From Acidobacteriota bacterium (lineage in GTDB: Bacteria > Acidobacteriota > Terriglobia > Bryobacterales > Bryobacteraceae): a DNA stretch of 64,000 nt. Made by a program: the position numbers and the translations under genes. Positions 53,022-63,065 of this stretch are shown piece by piece. The first letter of the stretch is position 1. Each line of letters begins with the position of its first letter. Location of the stretch: NCBI GenBank assembly GCA_003223115.1, contig QHXW01000152.1, forward strand, positions 1 to 64,000, given 5' to 3'. The notes beneath the pieces are model-generated. The model was not told the DNA's origin. It did not search any database and worked only from the letters and a program-made list of their open reading frames with translations.

Positions 53022-54827
53022 ATGCTTCACAATACGGGCATGGCCTCTCAGGGGGGGCGAAGCTTTGTCTACATCACCGCTGGGCTTGTGGTTGGCGGAC
53101 TGCTGACCAGCGCCGCGCTATTCCGTATGCGGAAGCCGCGGTCACCCTATCGACAGATCACCGTCGACGCCGGGTCGAGCCTGTCACCCGCGGTTTCGCC
53201 GGATGGTGCTCTCATCGCCTACTCTTCTGATCGAGCCGAGCCGGGGAACTTCGACATCTGGGTGCAACCGCTCGATGCCGAAGGCTTGCCGCTCCGTCTG
53301 ACCGAAACTCCCCGCAGGGATTATGACCCAGTATTTTCTGGTGACGGCAAGTTCCTCTTTTTCGAATCCGAGCGCCAGCCGGCGGGCATTTACAAAGCTC
53401 CGGTTACCGGGGGACCGGCCGAACTTGTCGTCGAAGATGGAGTCACGCCCAAAGTTTCCCCCGATGGCCGCATGCTGGCCTTCGGACTCTCCGGCGCAGT
53501 TCGAGTAGGACCCCTCGACGGCGGACCCGCGCGCACCATCGCTCCCGCACTTCAAAACAGTTTTGCGCCGGTGTGGTCTCCGGACGGAGGGGAGATCCTC
53601 TTCGCCGGGAAGACTGACTCAGCATCCGAGCAGGACTGGTGGATTGCTTCGGGCTCTTCCGACCAGCCGCGCAAGACGGGACTTCTCCCGTTGCTCAAGA
53701 AACACGGCTTCAATTACGCCGTCGCCGAGGCTTGGCTACCCGGTGATGAAATCGTGTTCAACGGCATGGTGTCCGATCGAATGACGCTGTGGCGTTTGGG
53801 GCTGGCTCCGGATCATCAGCAGCTCACGCATATACCCGTGCAGGCCACCGATGCCGCCGAGGGTGATGCCCACGCGTCGTTCTCAGCAGGACGGCTGACC
53901 TTTGAGCGGACTCGGGTGTTTCTCATTTTCTGGAGCCTGCCGGTTACCCATGGACGCGTCACCGGAGAGCTGGAGCGCATGACATCCACGCAAAATCAGA
54001 AGGGCTCTGCTTCGTTTTCGCGTGACGGCAAGAAGCTGCTCTATAGCGCCGAAGACGCCAACGTGTCCGCGCTGGTTATGCGAGATATGGACAGCGGTCA
54101 GGAAAAACGCGTCCGGCCGGACACGTTATTTTCCATCCTCAGGCCCGACAGCCTCGAATACGTTTACGCGCAAGGCACTAAACCTAATCTGAAGCTTTAT
54201 ACCAGCTCGTTATGGGGATGGTTTTCGCACCAGATCTGCGAAGCGTGCGCCATGCCTCGAGCCTTCTCACCAGACGCACGGTCGATTCTGCTTTGGGCCG
54301 ATGCGGATTCGAACGATCACGTGGATGTCATGGATCTTGAAACCAAGAAGGTCCGCACTGTGCTTGCGCTTCCCGCCGCTCTCAAAACCAGCGGCCATTT
54401 GTATGCGCCGGAATTCGCACCGGACGGCGCCTGGATCAGCTTCGTGTTGAAATCGCGGGAGAACGCTTTTCGAACCTGGATCGCCCCACTTCACGGCAAT
54501 CGGCCAACGGAACAGCAGGAATGGACCGCCGTTAACGCCGAATCGGATTCGTTCCAGATTCCCTTCTGGGCGCCGGACGGTAACCTGATTTACATCCTCA
54601 CGGCGCATAGTGGCGGGAATTTGAATTGGCTGGAGGCGCAACGGCTGGACTCCCGCACCAAACGGCCTCAGGGACAGCGATTCCCGGTGTACGAGTTCCA
54701 TGAGCCCAGAGTGCCCATGATGGACCCCACCTGGAACCGCGTCACGGCGTTGAAGGACCGGATTGTCCTTGAACTCGGCGACATCAGCACCAACGTTTGG
54801 GTGAACCGAAATCCAGAGGCGCAATAA
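53022..54827 (+). CDS. Membrane-anchored TolB-like beta-propeller protein
   Basis: A 601-residue protein. A single membrane helix lies at about residues 15-35 (FVYITAGLVVGGLLTSAALF), followed by a large domain of repeated strands: SPAVSPDGALIAYSSDR, YDPVFSGDGKFLFFES, TPKVSPDGRMLAFGL, APVWSPDGGEILFAG and SASFSRDGKKLLYSA. These PD40/WD40-like blades form the TolB-type propeller. Similar domains in Acidobacteria follow a kinase or winged-helix domain; here neither is present. An ATG at 53040 is an alternative start. Function not determinable. Confidence 0.75.
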   Translation: MLHNTGMASQGGRSFVYITAGLVVGGLLTSAALFRMRKPRSPYRQITVDAGSSLSPAVSPDGALIAYSSDRAEPGNFDIWVQPLDAEGLPLRLTETPRRDYDPVFSGDGKFLFFESERQPAGIYKAPVTGGPAELVVEDGVTPKVSPDGRMLAFGLSGAVRVGPLDGGPARTIAPALQNSFAPVWSPDGGEILFAGKTDSASEQDWWIASGSSDQPRKTGLLPLLKKHGFNYAVAEAWLPGDEIVFNGMVSDRMTLWRLGLAPDHQQLTHIPVQATDAAEGDAHASFSAGRLTFERTRVFLIFWSLPVTHGRVTGELERMTSTQNQKGSASFSRDGKKLLYSAEDANVSALVMRDMDSGQEKRVRPDTLFSILRPDSLEYVYAQGTKPNLKLYTSSLWGWFSHQICEACAMPRAFSPDARSILLWADADSNDHVDVMDLETKKVRTVLALPAALKTSGHLYAPEFAPDGAWISFVLKSRENAFRTWIAPLHGNRPTEQQEWTAVNAESDSFQIPFWAPDGNLIYILTAHSGGNLNWLEAQRLDSRTKRPQGQRFPVYEFHEPRVPMMDPTWNRVTALKDRIVLELGDISTNVWVNRNPEAQ

Positions 54828-54855
54828 ACCGGCTCGGGAACCTTCGCCTTGCCCG

Positions 54856-55728
54856 CTACTGCTTCGTATCCAGCGGGTGCTTCGATTTCTCGTAAAACTC
54901 GTTCTGCAGGCGCAGGCTCACCTGGTCGCTTTTCACCGCGCGGATCACGCCGGCAATTCCCTCCGCCCAGGCTTTCATATCGAACTCGCCCAGCATCGTA
55001 TTCGCCTCAGCGGCATCGCCCGCATAATGCTCGGGAAATTTGGCGTACCACCAGATTCCGGTATACACGCCCGCGGGCAAATCCTGGCGCTTCTGGTCCG
55101 CGCCCGACTCGCTCGCGACGCGGTCCATGTGGACCAGGTCCGGCCGTGAAACCATAACATGCGACGTTTCGGCTTCCCCGGCGTGTGAGTCAAAAGACGA
55201 TTTCATCGGCGGCCGGCCAGGAGGGCTACCCGCCGGCTGATAAATGTAGATCACGTAATCGTGCGGAGCGGCCATCTGCTCTTGAGAGAAAAACGGCAAC
55301 AGATGATTGTTGCCGCCGTGACCGTTGGCGATGATGATCTTCTTACATCCGTTCCGCGCCATTTCGGCAGTGGTTTCCCGCAGGAGCTGTTGCTGAAGCT
55401 GCGCGCTGTAAGCCATTGTGCCCGGCTCATGTTTCGCCTCGAAAATCTGGCCGAAGTAATATTCGGGAAAAACGATCGCATACTCCAGCTCCGCGCCATG
55501 CACTGACGCATAACGGACGTTAATGAGATCGGTTCCCAAAGGCAGATGCGGCCCGTGCTTCTCTAGAATTCCAAAAGGCAGCACGCAGGTGCCTTGCGAT
55601 TTTTCAAGGGCCTTGACGAAATCTCCAGCGGTGAGCTCTTCCCACTTGACCGGCAGTGATTGTGCACAGGCCTGCGCGGCGGAAACCAGCCCGAAAACGG
55701 CTACGCGCGAAATCAACAAATTGAGCAT
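54856..55728 (-). CDS. Exported creatininase-family hydrolase
   Basis: A 290-residue protein of the creatininase (creatinine amidohydrolase) family. Signal peptide about residues 1-22. The metal-binding motifs are complete: LEKHGPHLPLGTD (Glu, His, Asp), NGHGGN (His) and SHAGEAETS (Glu). Family members include creatininase, mycofactocin MftE-like peptidases and 3-dehydro-scyllo-inosose hydrolase, so the substrate cannot be named. The signal peptide is unusual for the family. It is convergent with the TolB-like gene. Confidence 0.82.
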   Translation of the reverse strand: MLNLLISRVAVFGLVSAAQACAQSLPVKWEELTAGDFVKALEKSQGTCVLPFGILEKHGPHLPLGTDLINVRYASVHGAELEYAIVFPEYYFGQIFEAKHEPGTMAYSAQLQQQLLRETTAEMARNGCKKIIIANGHGGNNHLLPFFSQEQMAAPHDYVIYIYQPAGSPPGRPPMKSSFDSHAGEAETSHVMVSRPDLVHMDRVASESGADQKRQDLPAGVYTGIWWYAKFPEHYAGDAAEANTMLGEFDMKAWAEGIAGVIRAVKSDQVSLRLQNEFYEKSKHPLDTKQ

Positions 55729-55853
55729 ACGTCACTGGTATCGAATCCGCACGGAACAAGTCAAGAAGCCTCGGCGTTAAATACCGAATTCAGATTCCGT
55801 GCGTCACGTTGAAACCACGCCGCGCTACAATCGTCTAATCCGGGAGGATTCAT

Positions 55854-56380
55854 ATGACCGCTCCGTCTATTGCACTGGCATTCCGAGGTTTCGAGGTGCT
55901 TGAACGAACCCCGAGCCTTCTGCGCGGCATTCTAAAAGGTGTCAGCAAGGACGATCTCGATTGGCAACCGTCGCCGGAGCGGTGGTCCATCAGCATGGTG
56001 CTGGCGCACTTGGCAGATGTCGAAGTGAGGGGGTTCGTCAGCCGATTCTGCGCCATCGCGGACCAGGAGAATCCGTTTCTCCCATCCTACGACCAGCTCG
56101 AGTTGTTCAAATCCGGCAAAAAATTTGACGGCTTGGCGGAACTGGACAAGTTCGAGAATCTCCGTCGCGATACCTTGGCCATTTTGAGATCGCTGCCGCC
56201 AGAAGTTGGAAAGCGGGCGGGTAAACACGAGAAGCTGGGCGTCCTCACCTTTGAACAGTTGCTGAACGAATTTGCTTTTCACGACCTCGGTCACACCCGG
56301 CAGATCTTGAGCTCCATCGCTCGCGTGCCTTCTATCCGAACATGGGAGTTTTTCAGAGCTACTACAAGATCAACCCCTGA
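55854..56380 (+). pseudogene. DinB-like gene with a 3' frameshift
   Basis: The first 150 residues form a DinB/YfiT-like four-helix bundle: WSISMVLAHLADVE with the first metal His, and FAFHDLGHTRQIL with the last two. The expected C-terminus is found in another frame as ELHRSRAFYPNMGVFQSYYKINP, ending with TGA at 56378-56380. One missing base near 56306-56309 explains the change. Without it the frame runs on for 160 residues into the next gene. GGGAGGA provides a ribosome binding site. The damage is at the very end, so a partly functional protein or a sequencing error is possible. Confidence 0.75.
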
Positions 56381-56466
56381 TGTGCCGCCGGAGCCATTGA
56401 TGCCCGGCCCTGGTTGTCGTATGATGCCCGCTGGCGGCTGTTGTCAGATCTTCAGGAGTGACTCAT

Positions 56467-57198
56467 ATGAAACTCTTATCGGCAGTGATGCTGACGGGCT
56501 CGGTTCTGAGCATCAGCGCGTTAGCCCAAGTTCCAGGAGCTCCATCGGCGGATCAGATCGTGACCCACTACATCGAAGCCATCGGCGGCAAATCCGCCAT
56601 CGAAAAAGTGACCAGCCGGGTGATGAAGGGGACCCTCGACAACTCCGACGACGGCTCAACGTCACCAGCCGAAATCTACGCCAAGGCCCCGAACAAGTAC
56701 CTGGTGGTCATCGAAGTGCCCAATGCCGGCGCATCTCTCTCCGGCTGGAATGGCGAGATGGGGTGGAGCAAAGACCCGGACTCGGGTGTTCACGAAATGG
56801 GCAAGCCGGATCTGGCCGCAGCCAGACGGGATTACGAATTCTATCGAGAGCTTAAGCTTCGAGAAATCTTTCCCAAGATGACGGTGAGCGGCAAGACCCG
56901 GGTCGATGAACGTGATGCCTATGTCGTAGAGGCTGCCGCCACGGATGGATCCATCGAAAAACTCTACTTCGATGCGCAGTCGGGGCTGCTAGTGCGGCGC
57001 GATTTTGAGCGCGTCAATATTGACGATGGCATCATACTGTACGAAGTGGATTACGACGATTACAAGGACGTCGAAGGCATCAGGACACCGTTTACCATCA
57101 CTCGCAAGACACCCGACTACAGCCTCACGTATCGTTTCAAAGAAGTGAAATACAACGTCCCCATCGACGACGTGAAGTTCAACAAACCTGCAAAGTAA
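56467..57198 (+). CDS. Exported LolA/outer-membrane-lipoprotein-sorting-like protein
   Basis: A 243-residue secreted protein with a signal peptide, about residues 1-20 (MKLLSAVMLTGSVLSISALA). Start at ATG 56467, eight bases after AGGAG. Strands such as SRVMKGTLDNS, KYLVVIEVPN and YDDYKDVEGIRTPFTITRK resemble the LolA/LppX-like half-barrel seen in many acidobacterial proteins (DIVTHYIEAIGGKSAIEKVTS at the N-terminus is typical). Function unknown; carrying a hydrophobic ligand is an inference from the fold. Confidence 0.65.
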   Translation: MKLLSAVMLTGSVLSISALAQVPGAPSADQIVTHYIEAIGGKSAIEKVTSRVMKGTLDNSDDGSTSPAEIYAKAPNKYLVVIEVPNAGASLSGWNGEMGWSKDPDSGVHEMGKPDLAAARRDYEFYRELKLREIFPKMTVSGKTRVDERDAYVVEAAATDGSIEKLYFDAQSGLLVRRDFERVNIDDGIILYEVDYDDYKDVEGIRTPFTITRKTPDYSLTYRFKEVKYNVPIDDVKFNKPAK

Positions 57199-57219
57199 CA
57201 GACCGAAGTTCCGTGGCTC

Positions 57220-58602
57220 TCACGCGGTCTGAGATTCTCCCGGTGAAAATCTGGTCCAGATCCCGTACGCGATCACTCCGGCCACTAGCGTCAGAAGCCC
57301 GAACCCCACAAATTTCCAGCCCGATGTCGCGAAAATGCATGCCCAGCCGACGAACGCGATGATGCTGGGAAGCGGGTAGAGCCACATGCGAAACGGCAGG
57401 ATGATTTCGGACCGGTGCTTTCGAAGATATTGCAGCGCGAAAACCTGAGTGAGGAATTGAATCAAAATCCGCGAAGTCAGCAACGCCGAAATTACCTCAT
57501 CCAGGCTCCACAGACTCCCGATGATGGACAGGATTCCCATTACCAGCAGGGACACATGCGGGAATTTCCCGCTCGGATGCAGGCGCGCGAACGGCTTGAA
57601 AAAATGGCCCTCGAGAGCGGCCGCGTACGGAATACGGCTGTAGCCCAGCAGAAGGGCGAATACCGAAGCAAACGCGGTCCACAGGACCACCAGTGTGACC
57701 ACGACAGCGGCGCGCGTGTCATACAGTTTTTCCATGAACTGTGATGCGATAAAGTTCGAGTGCATGGCCTCGCGCCATGGCACCACCGCGATCATACTGA
57801 GATTGGTCAGCGAATAAATAGCGCCGACGGCGATGACCGAATAAATAATGGCGCGCGGAATCACACGTTCCGGGTTTCGCACCTCGCCGCCGACGTAGCA
57901 GATGTCGTAGTAACCCAGAAAATCATACATCGCGATCCCCATGGCGTGGCCCAGCCCCATCACGAAGCCCAGAGAAAACTTGAAGGCGTTGGGTGGAAAA
58001 TCGAAAACCACTCGCGGATTGAAATGGGACAGGCCGCTCGAGATCACCCAAAGAACTGTGATCAGCATCCCGACCCAAAGCACCACCGTCAAGCGCCCGA
58101 CAGCGTTGATGCGCCGGTATAATAGCAAGATAACCAGCGTGCCTAGGGCCAGGCTGACGAGCCGTGTGCCCGTGGGGCCCATGCCACGCCAGAAATAACC
58201 GACGTATTGCGCGAAACCGATGTAGCCCGACGCAATTTCGAGCGGACCGCTGAAAATGAATTGCCAGATGAACAAGAACGGGAGAATTCCGCCGAGCTGC
58301 GTCTTGCGGAACGCTTCCCGCAGATATAAATACGTGCCGCCAGTCCCCGGCATTGCTGCTGCGAGTTCGCTCCACACCAAGCCGTCACACAGCGCGAGCA
58401 CGCCGCCGACCAGCCATCCCAGCATGCATTGCGGGCCGCCCATGGAAGCAATGATCAGCGGGATGGTGATGAATGGCCCGACCCCAACCATGTTGCTCAT
58501 GTTGAGAGCAGTCGCTTGAAGCAGCCCGAAACCACGGACTAAGCCATATTTTTCCTTGATGTTCTCGTGATTGTTTCCCAAGATTCCAGCCAGTGTACTC
58601 AA
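57220..58602 (-). CDS. APC-superfamily amino acid permease
   Basis: A 460-residue, twelve-helix transporter. Helix 1 has the unwound segment NMSNMVGVGPFITIP (about residues 34-48), and the region ELAAAMPGTGGTYLYLREAF (about 77-96) is the APC signature. It starts at TTG; the first ATG would be inside helix 1. No substrate-specific motif is recognised. It lies convergent with the LolA-like gene, 21 bp apart. Confidence 0.85.
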   Translation of the reverse strand: MSTLAGILGNNHENIKEKYGLVRGFGLLQATALNMSNMVGVGPFITIPLIIASMGGPQCMLGWLVGGVLALCDGLVWSELAAAMPGTGGTYLYLREAFRKTQLGGILPFLFIWQFIFSGPLEIASGYIGFAQYVGYFWRGMGPTGTRLVSLALGTLVILLLYRRINAVGRLTVVLWVGMLITVLWVISSGLSHFNPRVVFDFPPNAFKFSLGFVMGLGHAMGIAMYDFLGYYDICYVGGEVRNPERVIPRAIIYSVIAVGAIYSLTNLSMIAVVPWREAMHSNFIASQFMEKLYDTRAAVVVTLVVLWTAFASVFALLLGYSRIPYAAALEGHFFKPFARLHPSGKFPHVSLLVMGILSIIGSLWSLDEVISALLTSRILIQFLTQVFALQYLRKHRSEIILPFRMWLYPLPSIIAFVGWACIFATSGWKFVGFGLLTLVAGVIAYGIWTRFSPGESQTA

Positions 58603-58646
58603 ATCGGCGCGGGGCCGCTTGGAAATGAGAGCGCGGGAACTATTGT

Positions 58647-59819
58647 TCAGTAGATGATGGTGAAGCCGCCGTCCGGGCGCGCGAACGCGGCCACCAAGCT
58701 CCAGACGGGCACACCAGGGCTCTGGCCGCGCTTCGGCTCAGGTTTGCCGCTCTCATCATAAACCTGCCAGGCGAGAGTGCCGCCTTTCTTCCAGCCCATC
58801 CCCTCGGTCCAAGCCAGAAGCAACTCACCGCGATTATTGCCCGTGACCACTGGATGTTTCCGGTTGTCAGTTGAGCTCGGCGCCGCAGCCGGCGGCGAAG
58901 CTTTACCGGTGCGAGGATCAACTTTGCTGAAGTACACCTGTTTTTCCGTTTCCCAGGCAGCCAGAACACCGGCGCGGCTTTGCGCGAAGGATTCGCTACT
59001 CATCACGCAGTAACCCACATTCCAACGCGAAATATCGGAACCTTCGAAAGTTTGGCCGCGGTCGCGGGATGTCAGCAGGTACATGTCGCGATTCACCACC
59101 TCGGTGGCCGAGCGGTAAAGCACGTAAAGCGTTCCACGATCATCCGTGAAAGCGTTCAGACCGCAGCAGCTGCAGGCCCCCGTGGCACGTTCCCAAACCG
59201 GCCGCTCGCGTTCGAAGGTCTTGCCGTCATCGTTCGAGCGTGCGATCCACACTTTACGGTTCGCTTCGCCCTCGGTACCCGGCGCTGGAGCGTGCCATAC
59301 AACGTAGACATTGCCTGCAGCGTCCGCCGCGACAGCGCCGCCGCCGTCGAGGCCGCGTGCGACTTGGATCAAATTCCGCTCGGGCTCGAACGCAGTTCGA
59401 GCGTCATTGAGCCGCGTATAAAGCATGGGTTCCCGCCCGGGAGGGCCGACGGGACCTGATGCGTGCGATCCGTTCCAGGCCACATGTACGCGGCCATTTC
59501 GACCCAAAGCGATGTGCGCGCCGCGAATGTTACCTGCCGCGACGGCGCTCCCAGGCTTCGAGTTCACGCGCACTGCCCGTGAAAATGTGGAACCCCCGTC
59601 TTGGGAGAGCACGTAGTAAAGGTCGCCTTTCCCCGGATCGCCGACGTAATAAACCATGTGGACCACGCCCTTCGAGTCCAGGGCCACTTGGGGCTGTATG
59701 CCTCCATTGGGTACACGCGTCAGAATTACCTTGGACGCCTTGCCGATTTCGCCTGCATCACAGCAGGCAACGGCCAACAGAACAATGAGCCAACTGCTCC
59801 GGTTGAACAAAGAAGCCAT
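58647..59819 (-). CDS. Exported sialidase-fold (Asp-box) beta-propeller protein
   Basis: A 390-residue protein with a signal peptide, about residues 1-22 (SSWLIVLLAVACCDAG). Three Asp-box sequences are visible: SQDGGSTF, SNDDGKTF and SRDRGQTF, spaced about 90-100 residues apart as in sialidases and BNR-repeat proteins. A motif GACSCCGLNAF follows the second. The catalytic Arg triad, Tyr and Asp of true sialidases cannot be assigned, so an enzyme role is unsure. Start at ATG 59819, which gives the signal. Confidence 0.7.
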   Translation of the reverse strand: MASLFNRSSWLIVLLAVACCDAGEIGKASKVILTRVPNGGIQPQVALDSKGVVHMVYYVGDPGKGDLYYVLSQDGGSTFSRAVRVNSKPGSAVAAGNIRGAHIALGRNGRVHVAWNGSHASGPVGPPGREPMLYTRLNDARTAFEPERNLIQVARGLDGGGAVAADAAGNVYVVWHAPAPGTEGEANRKVWIARSNDDGKTFERERPVWERATGACSCCGLNAFTDDRGTLYVLYRSATEVVNRDMYLLTSRDRGQTFEGSDISRWNVGYCVMSSESFAQSRAGVLAAWETEKQVYFSKVDPRTGKASPPAAAPSSTDNRKHPVVTGNNRGELLLAWTEGMGWKKGGTLAWQVYDESGKPEPKRGQSPGVPVWSLVAAFARPDGGFTIIY

Positions 59820-59966
59820 ATCGCTATGGTAATCGCAGAGACCTCTCGTTCGCCTGCCCGCCGCCTGGCGTCTCAATTTGCCGTGCGCGTGCAGACGATT
59901 ACGGACGATTACGGGTGGAGCGCGCTAACTTTCGCAGCCTCTGTTACAATCGCCGTAAAGGTCACC

Positions 59967-61466
59967 ATGACCCCAACTCGGGAACTTCCCAAAACTTTAC
60001 ATTCCTTACGTAGCAGTCAATTTTCGGAACAGCGGATTGCCAAACGAACCGTGAAAGACGAGTTGCGGAGCAATCTGATCTGCAAACTCCAGCGCGGTGA
60101 AACGCTGTTCCCCGGCATTGTCGGTTACGACGATAGTGTTGTGCCCCAAATTGTGAACGCCATTCTTTCGCGGCATAATTTCATTCTGCTGGGCCTGCGC
60201 GGGCAAGCCAAGACGCGCTTGATCCGTTTGCTGACCACGCTGCTCGACCCGATGATGCCGTACGTTGCGGGTTGCGAAATCCACGACAGCCCGTACGCGC
60301 CCATTTGCCGCCGATGCCAGAATCTCATCGCGGAACAGGGTGATGAAACTCCTATTGCCTGGCTCGCACAGGACCATCGTTACGTGGAAAAGCTGGCCAC
60401 GCCCGACGTAACCATCGCGGACATGATTGGCGATATCGATCCCATCAAAGCGGCGCGCCGCGGCCAGGACATCTCCGATGAGCTGACAGTTCATTACGGG
60501 CTTGTTCCGCGCGCCAACCGCGGCATTTTCGCCATCAATGAGCTTCCTGATCTGGCCGGCAAAATCCAGGTGGGGTTGTTCAACATCATGCAGGAAGGCG
60601 ACGTGCAGATCAAAGGGTACCCGGTGCGATTGCCGCTCGACCTGCTGCTGGTGTTTACGGCCAACCCGGAAGATTACACCGCGCGCGGCAAAATCATCAC
60701 GCCGCTCAAAGACCGCATCGGTAGCGAGATCCGGACGCACTACCCGCAGGTCCTCGCGCAAGGTCTCGAGATCACGGAACAGGAAGCCTGGCTCGAGCGT
60801 CCTTCACCGGTGCGCACTCATGTGCCCACCTACATTCGCGAGATCATCGAGCAACTGGCTTTCGTGGCGCGTGAAGACAAGAAAGTCGACAAGCGATCGG
60901 GAGTTTCTCAGCGCCTTCCCATCTCCGTCCTGGAAAACGTCGTTTCGAACGCCGAACGCCGCGCGTTGCGTGCCAAGGAACCGGTGGCGGTGCCTCGCGT
61001 GCTCGACATTTATGCCGCTCTGCCCTCGATCACTGGCAAGCTGGAACTCGAATATGAGGGTGAGCTCAAGGGCGGTGATGCCGTGGCGCGTGAGTTGATC
61101 CGTACGGCCGTCGGCAAGACCTACGACAAGTATTTCGAAGGCGCCAACGTTTCCCAGATTGTGCAATGGTTCGATCTGGGTGGCTCCCTTAAGCTCGACG
61201 AGAACGTGGATTCGGCCACCATGGCCCGCCAGTTGGCCTCTATTCAGGGATTGATGGAAAAAATTCGGACCCTGGATGTAGGGCCGGACGAACCGGACGC
61301 CGTGGGTGCGGCAGCAGCGGAATTCGTTCTCGAGGGTCTGTATGCGCACCGGCGGATCAGCCGGTCGGAAGAACGAGGCTTCGCCGCCGAAGAGAAGAAA
61401 CGCGAGCCTGCCGCCGGCCGCGAAGAGGGTGGTCCTCCCCGCGGATACCGCCGCCAGTACAATTAG
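59967..61466 (+). CDS. MoxR/Mg-chelatase-like AAA ATPase
   Basis: A 499-residue AAA+ ATPase. The P-loop is variant, LGLRGQAKTRLIR (about residues 75-87). Walker B reads GIFAINELPDL, with Asn in place of the usual Asp before Glu. Both forms occur in the magnesium-chelatase ChlI-like group found outside photosynthetic bacteria. An ICRRCQ segment near 112 may bind zinc. Start at ATG 59967, with AAAGG before it. The neighbouring vWA protein is encoded 52 bp further on; such pairs remodel or insert metals into other proteins. The client is unknown. Confidence 0.85.
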   Translation: MTPTRELPKTLHSLRSSQFSEQRIAKRTVKDELRSNLICKLQRGETLFPGIVGYDDSVVPQIVNAILSRHNFILLGLRGQAKTRLIRLLTTLLDPMMPYVAGCEIHDSPYAPICRRCQNLIAEQGDETPIAWLAQDHRYVEKLATPDVTIADMIGDIDPIKAARRGQDISDELTVHYGLVPRANRGIFAINELPDLAGKIQVGLFNIMQEGDVQIKGYPVRLPLDLLLVFTANPEDYTARGKIITPLKDRIGSEIRTHYPQVLAQGLEITEQEAWLERPSPVRTHVPTYIREIIEQLAFVAREDKKVDKRSGVSQRLPISVLENVVSNAERRALRAKEPVAVPRVLDIYAALPSITGKLELEYEGELKGGDAVARELIRTAVGKTYDKYFEGANVSQIVQWFDLGGSLKLDENVDSATMARQLASIQGLMEKIRTLDVGPDEPDAVGAAAAEFVLEGLYAHRRISRSEERGFAAEEKKREPAAGREEGGPPRGYRRQYN

Positions 61467-61518
61467 AGAGAGGCGGGACAAACAGGTTTCGCCTGTCAGC
61501 GTGTTTCAAGGCCGCTCT

Positions 61519-62760
61519 ATGAAGTGGATCAAATATTCCCGGTATACCGGCGATGATTTCGGCATTGATGCTGAAGATCTACTCCAGGCGCTTTCGGACT
61601 TTCTTCTCGAGAGCGGATTCAACACACAATACGCTCCCTTCGGCGAGTGGAACTCGCATTCACTTGAAGACCTGAAGCGCGCCATCCAGCAGGCCTTGGA
61701 AGAAGGCAAGTTATTCCCGGACGACCGGCTGCAGCAGATGATGGAAAAGTTGCAGGCGCTCAGCGAGGAACAGCTTCAACAGTTGCTCGACCGGCTGATG
61801 CAGAAATTAGTCGATGAGGGTCACATTACCGTCAACGAGGAAGGCCAGCAGCCTCAGGCTCCCAAGAGCGGCCAAGGCAGCGGCCCCGAGACCAAAGTCA
61901 AATTTGAAGTCACTGACAAGTCGCTCGATTTTCTGGGATTCAAGACTTTGAAAGACCTGCTCGGTTCCCTGGGTAAGTCCAGCTTCGGCCGGCATGACAC
62001 GCGCGATCTGGCCACCGGGATTGAAGCCTCCGGCGCTTCGAAACAGTACGAATTCGGCGACACGTTGAATCTCGATATCAGCGAAACGCTGTTCTCGGCT
62101 ATCCGACGCGAAGGAGCCAAGGTCCCCCTGGACATGGATTACTCCGACCTTCACGTGCACCAGTGCGAGTACCAGAGTTCCTGCGCAACCGTGTTAATGC
62201 TAGATTGCAGCCACAGCATGATTTTGTACGGGGAAGACCGCTTCACGCCGGCCAAGAAAGTGGCTCTGGCGCTAGCTCATCTAATCCGAACCCAGTATCC
62301 GGGTGACAGCTTGCGTTGCGTCCTGTTTCACGATTCGGCGGAGGAACTGGCTATTAGCCAGCTCGCCCGCGTGCAAGTAGGTCCCTACTACACCAACACA
62401 CGCGACGGCCTGATTCTGGCTCAGCGGCTGCTCGCTCAGGAAAAGAAAGACATGCGCCAGATCGTGATGATTACGGACGGAAAGCCGTCTGCTCTGACGC
62501 TCGAGGATGGGCGCATGTACCGCAACGCCTTCGGCCTCGACCCTCTGGTGATCAGCCGCACGCTCGAAGAAGTGAATCGCTGCAAAAAGCAGGGCATCCT
62601 GATCAACACCTTCATGCTGGCGAGCGATTACGGCCTGGTGAATTTCGTGCAGAAGGTGACCGAGATCTGCCGCGGTAAAGCCTATTTCACCACACCCTAC
62701 ACTCTGGGACAGTATCTTTTGATGGACTACATGAACCGCAAAACGCGGACCATTCACTGA
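61519..62760 (+). CDS. vWA-domain protein, partner of the MoxR-like ATPase
   Basis: A 413-residue protein. The C-terminal half is a von Willebrand factor A domain with the MIDAS motif DxSxS (Asp229, Ser231, Ser233 in LDCSHSM) and the conserved MITDGKPSA later. The N-terminal half is helical and Gln/Leu-rich ([23 protein letters not shown], about 78-100). By analogy with ChlD/CoxE it binds the AAA ring and presents the substrate. Start at ATG 61519; the longer open frame upstream overlaps the ATPase gene and is not protein-like. Confidence 0.85.
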   Translation: MKWIKYSRYTGDDFGIDAEDLLQALSDFLLESGFNTQYAPFGEWNSHSLEDLKRAIQQALEEGKLFPDDRLQQMMEKLQALSEEQLQQLLDRLMQKLVDEGHITVNEEGQQPQAPKSGQGSGPETKVKFEVTDKSLDFLGFKTLKDLLGSLGKSSFGRHDTRDLATGIEASGASKQYEFGDTLNLDISETLFSAIRREGAKVPLDMDYSDLHVHQCEYQSSCATVLMLDCSHSMILYGEDRFTPAKKVALALAHLIRTQYPGDSLRCVLFHDSAEELAISQLARVQVGPYYTNTRDGLILAQRLLAQEKKDMRQIVMITDGKPSALTLEDGRMYRNAFGLDPLVISRTLEEVNRCKKQGILINTFMLASDYGLVNFVQKVTEICRGKAYFTTPYTLGQYLLMDYMNRKTRTIH

Positions 62761-62795
62761 TTCGAGCTCACCGGCCTGCTGCGATCAGCCTTCGG

Positions 62796-63065
62796 CTAAG
62801 CTTCACACAACGCGGCAACCAGAGTTCCCTTTGCAGTGGAATGCAACGGATCGCTGGCCATGCAGACTTCAGAAAGTTCAATCGGAAAGTCGGTTGCGCG
62901 CAGGGCTTTTTCGAATCGATCCTTGAAGCCGGCCGGCATCGCGGTGCCGCCGCTGAGCACCAGCGGGACCGGTTGCTTGAGCTTCGGCAAGTGCTTGGCG
63001 CTCGAGAACGTATCGCGCATACTGGTGACCAGCGATTGAATCAGGTCGTCATAGTAGATGCTTAG
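62796..63065 (-). pseudogene. C-terminal fragment of an actin/Hsp70-fold ATPase gene
   Basis: The frame runs IYYDDLIQSLVTSMRDTFSSAKHL, then PVPLVLSGGTAMPAGF, then ASDPLHSTAKGTLVAALCEA and a stop. The SGGTAMPAG segment is the second phosphate/adenosine loop of the actin/MreB/Hsp70 fold, and the ending fits the end of such a protein. The N-terminal two-thirds are missing; the frame breaks at about 63065, where a bactofilin relic on the other strand begins. ATG 63020 could start a short frame but not a functional ATPase. Confidence 0.65.

Noticed and set aside
60006-60761. Minus-strand open frame of 251 codons opposite the MoxR-like ATPase
   Set aside because: Shadow of the ATPase gene, whose sense frame has clear AAA+ motifs.
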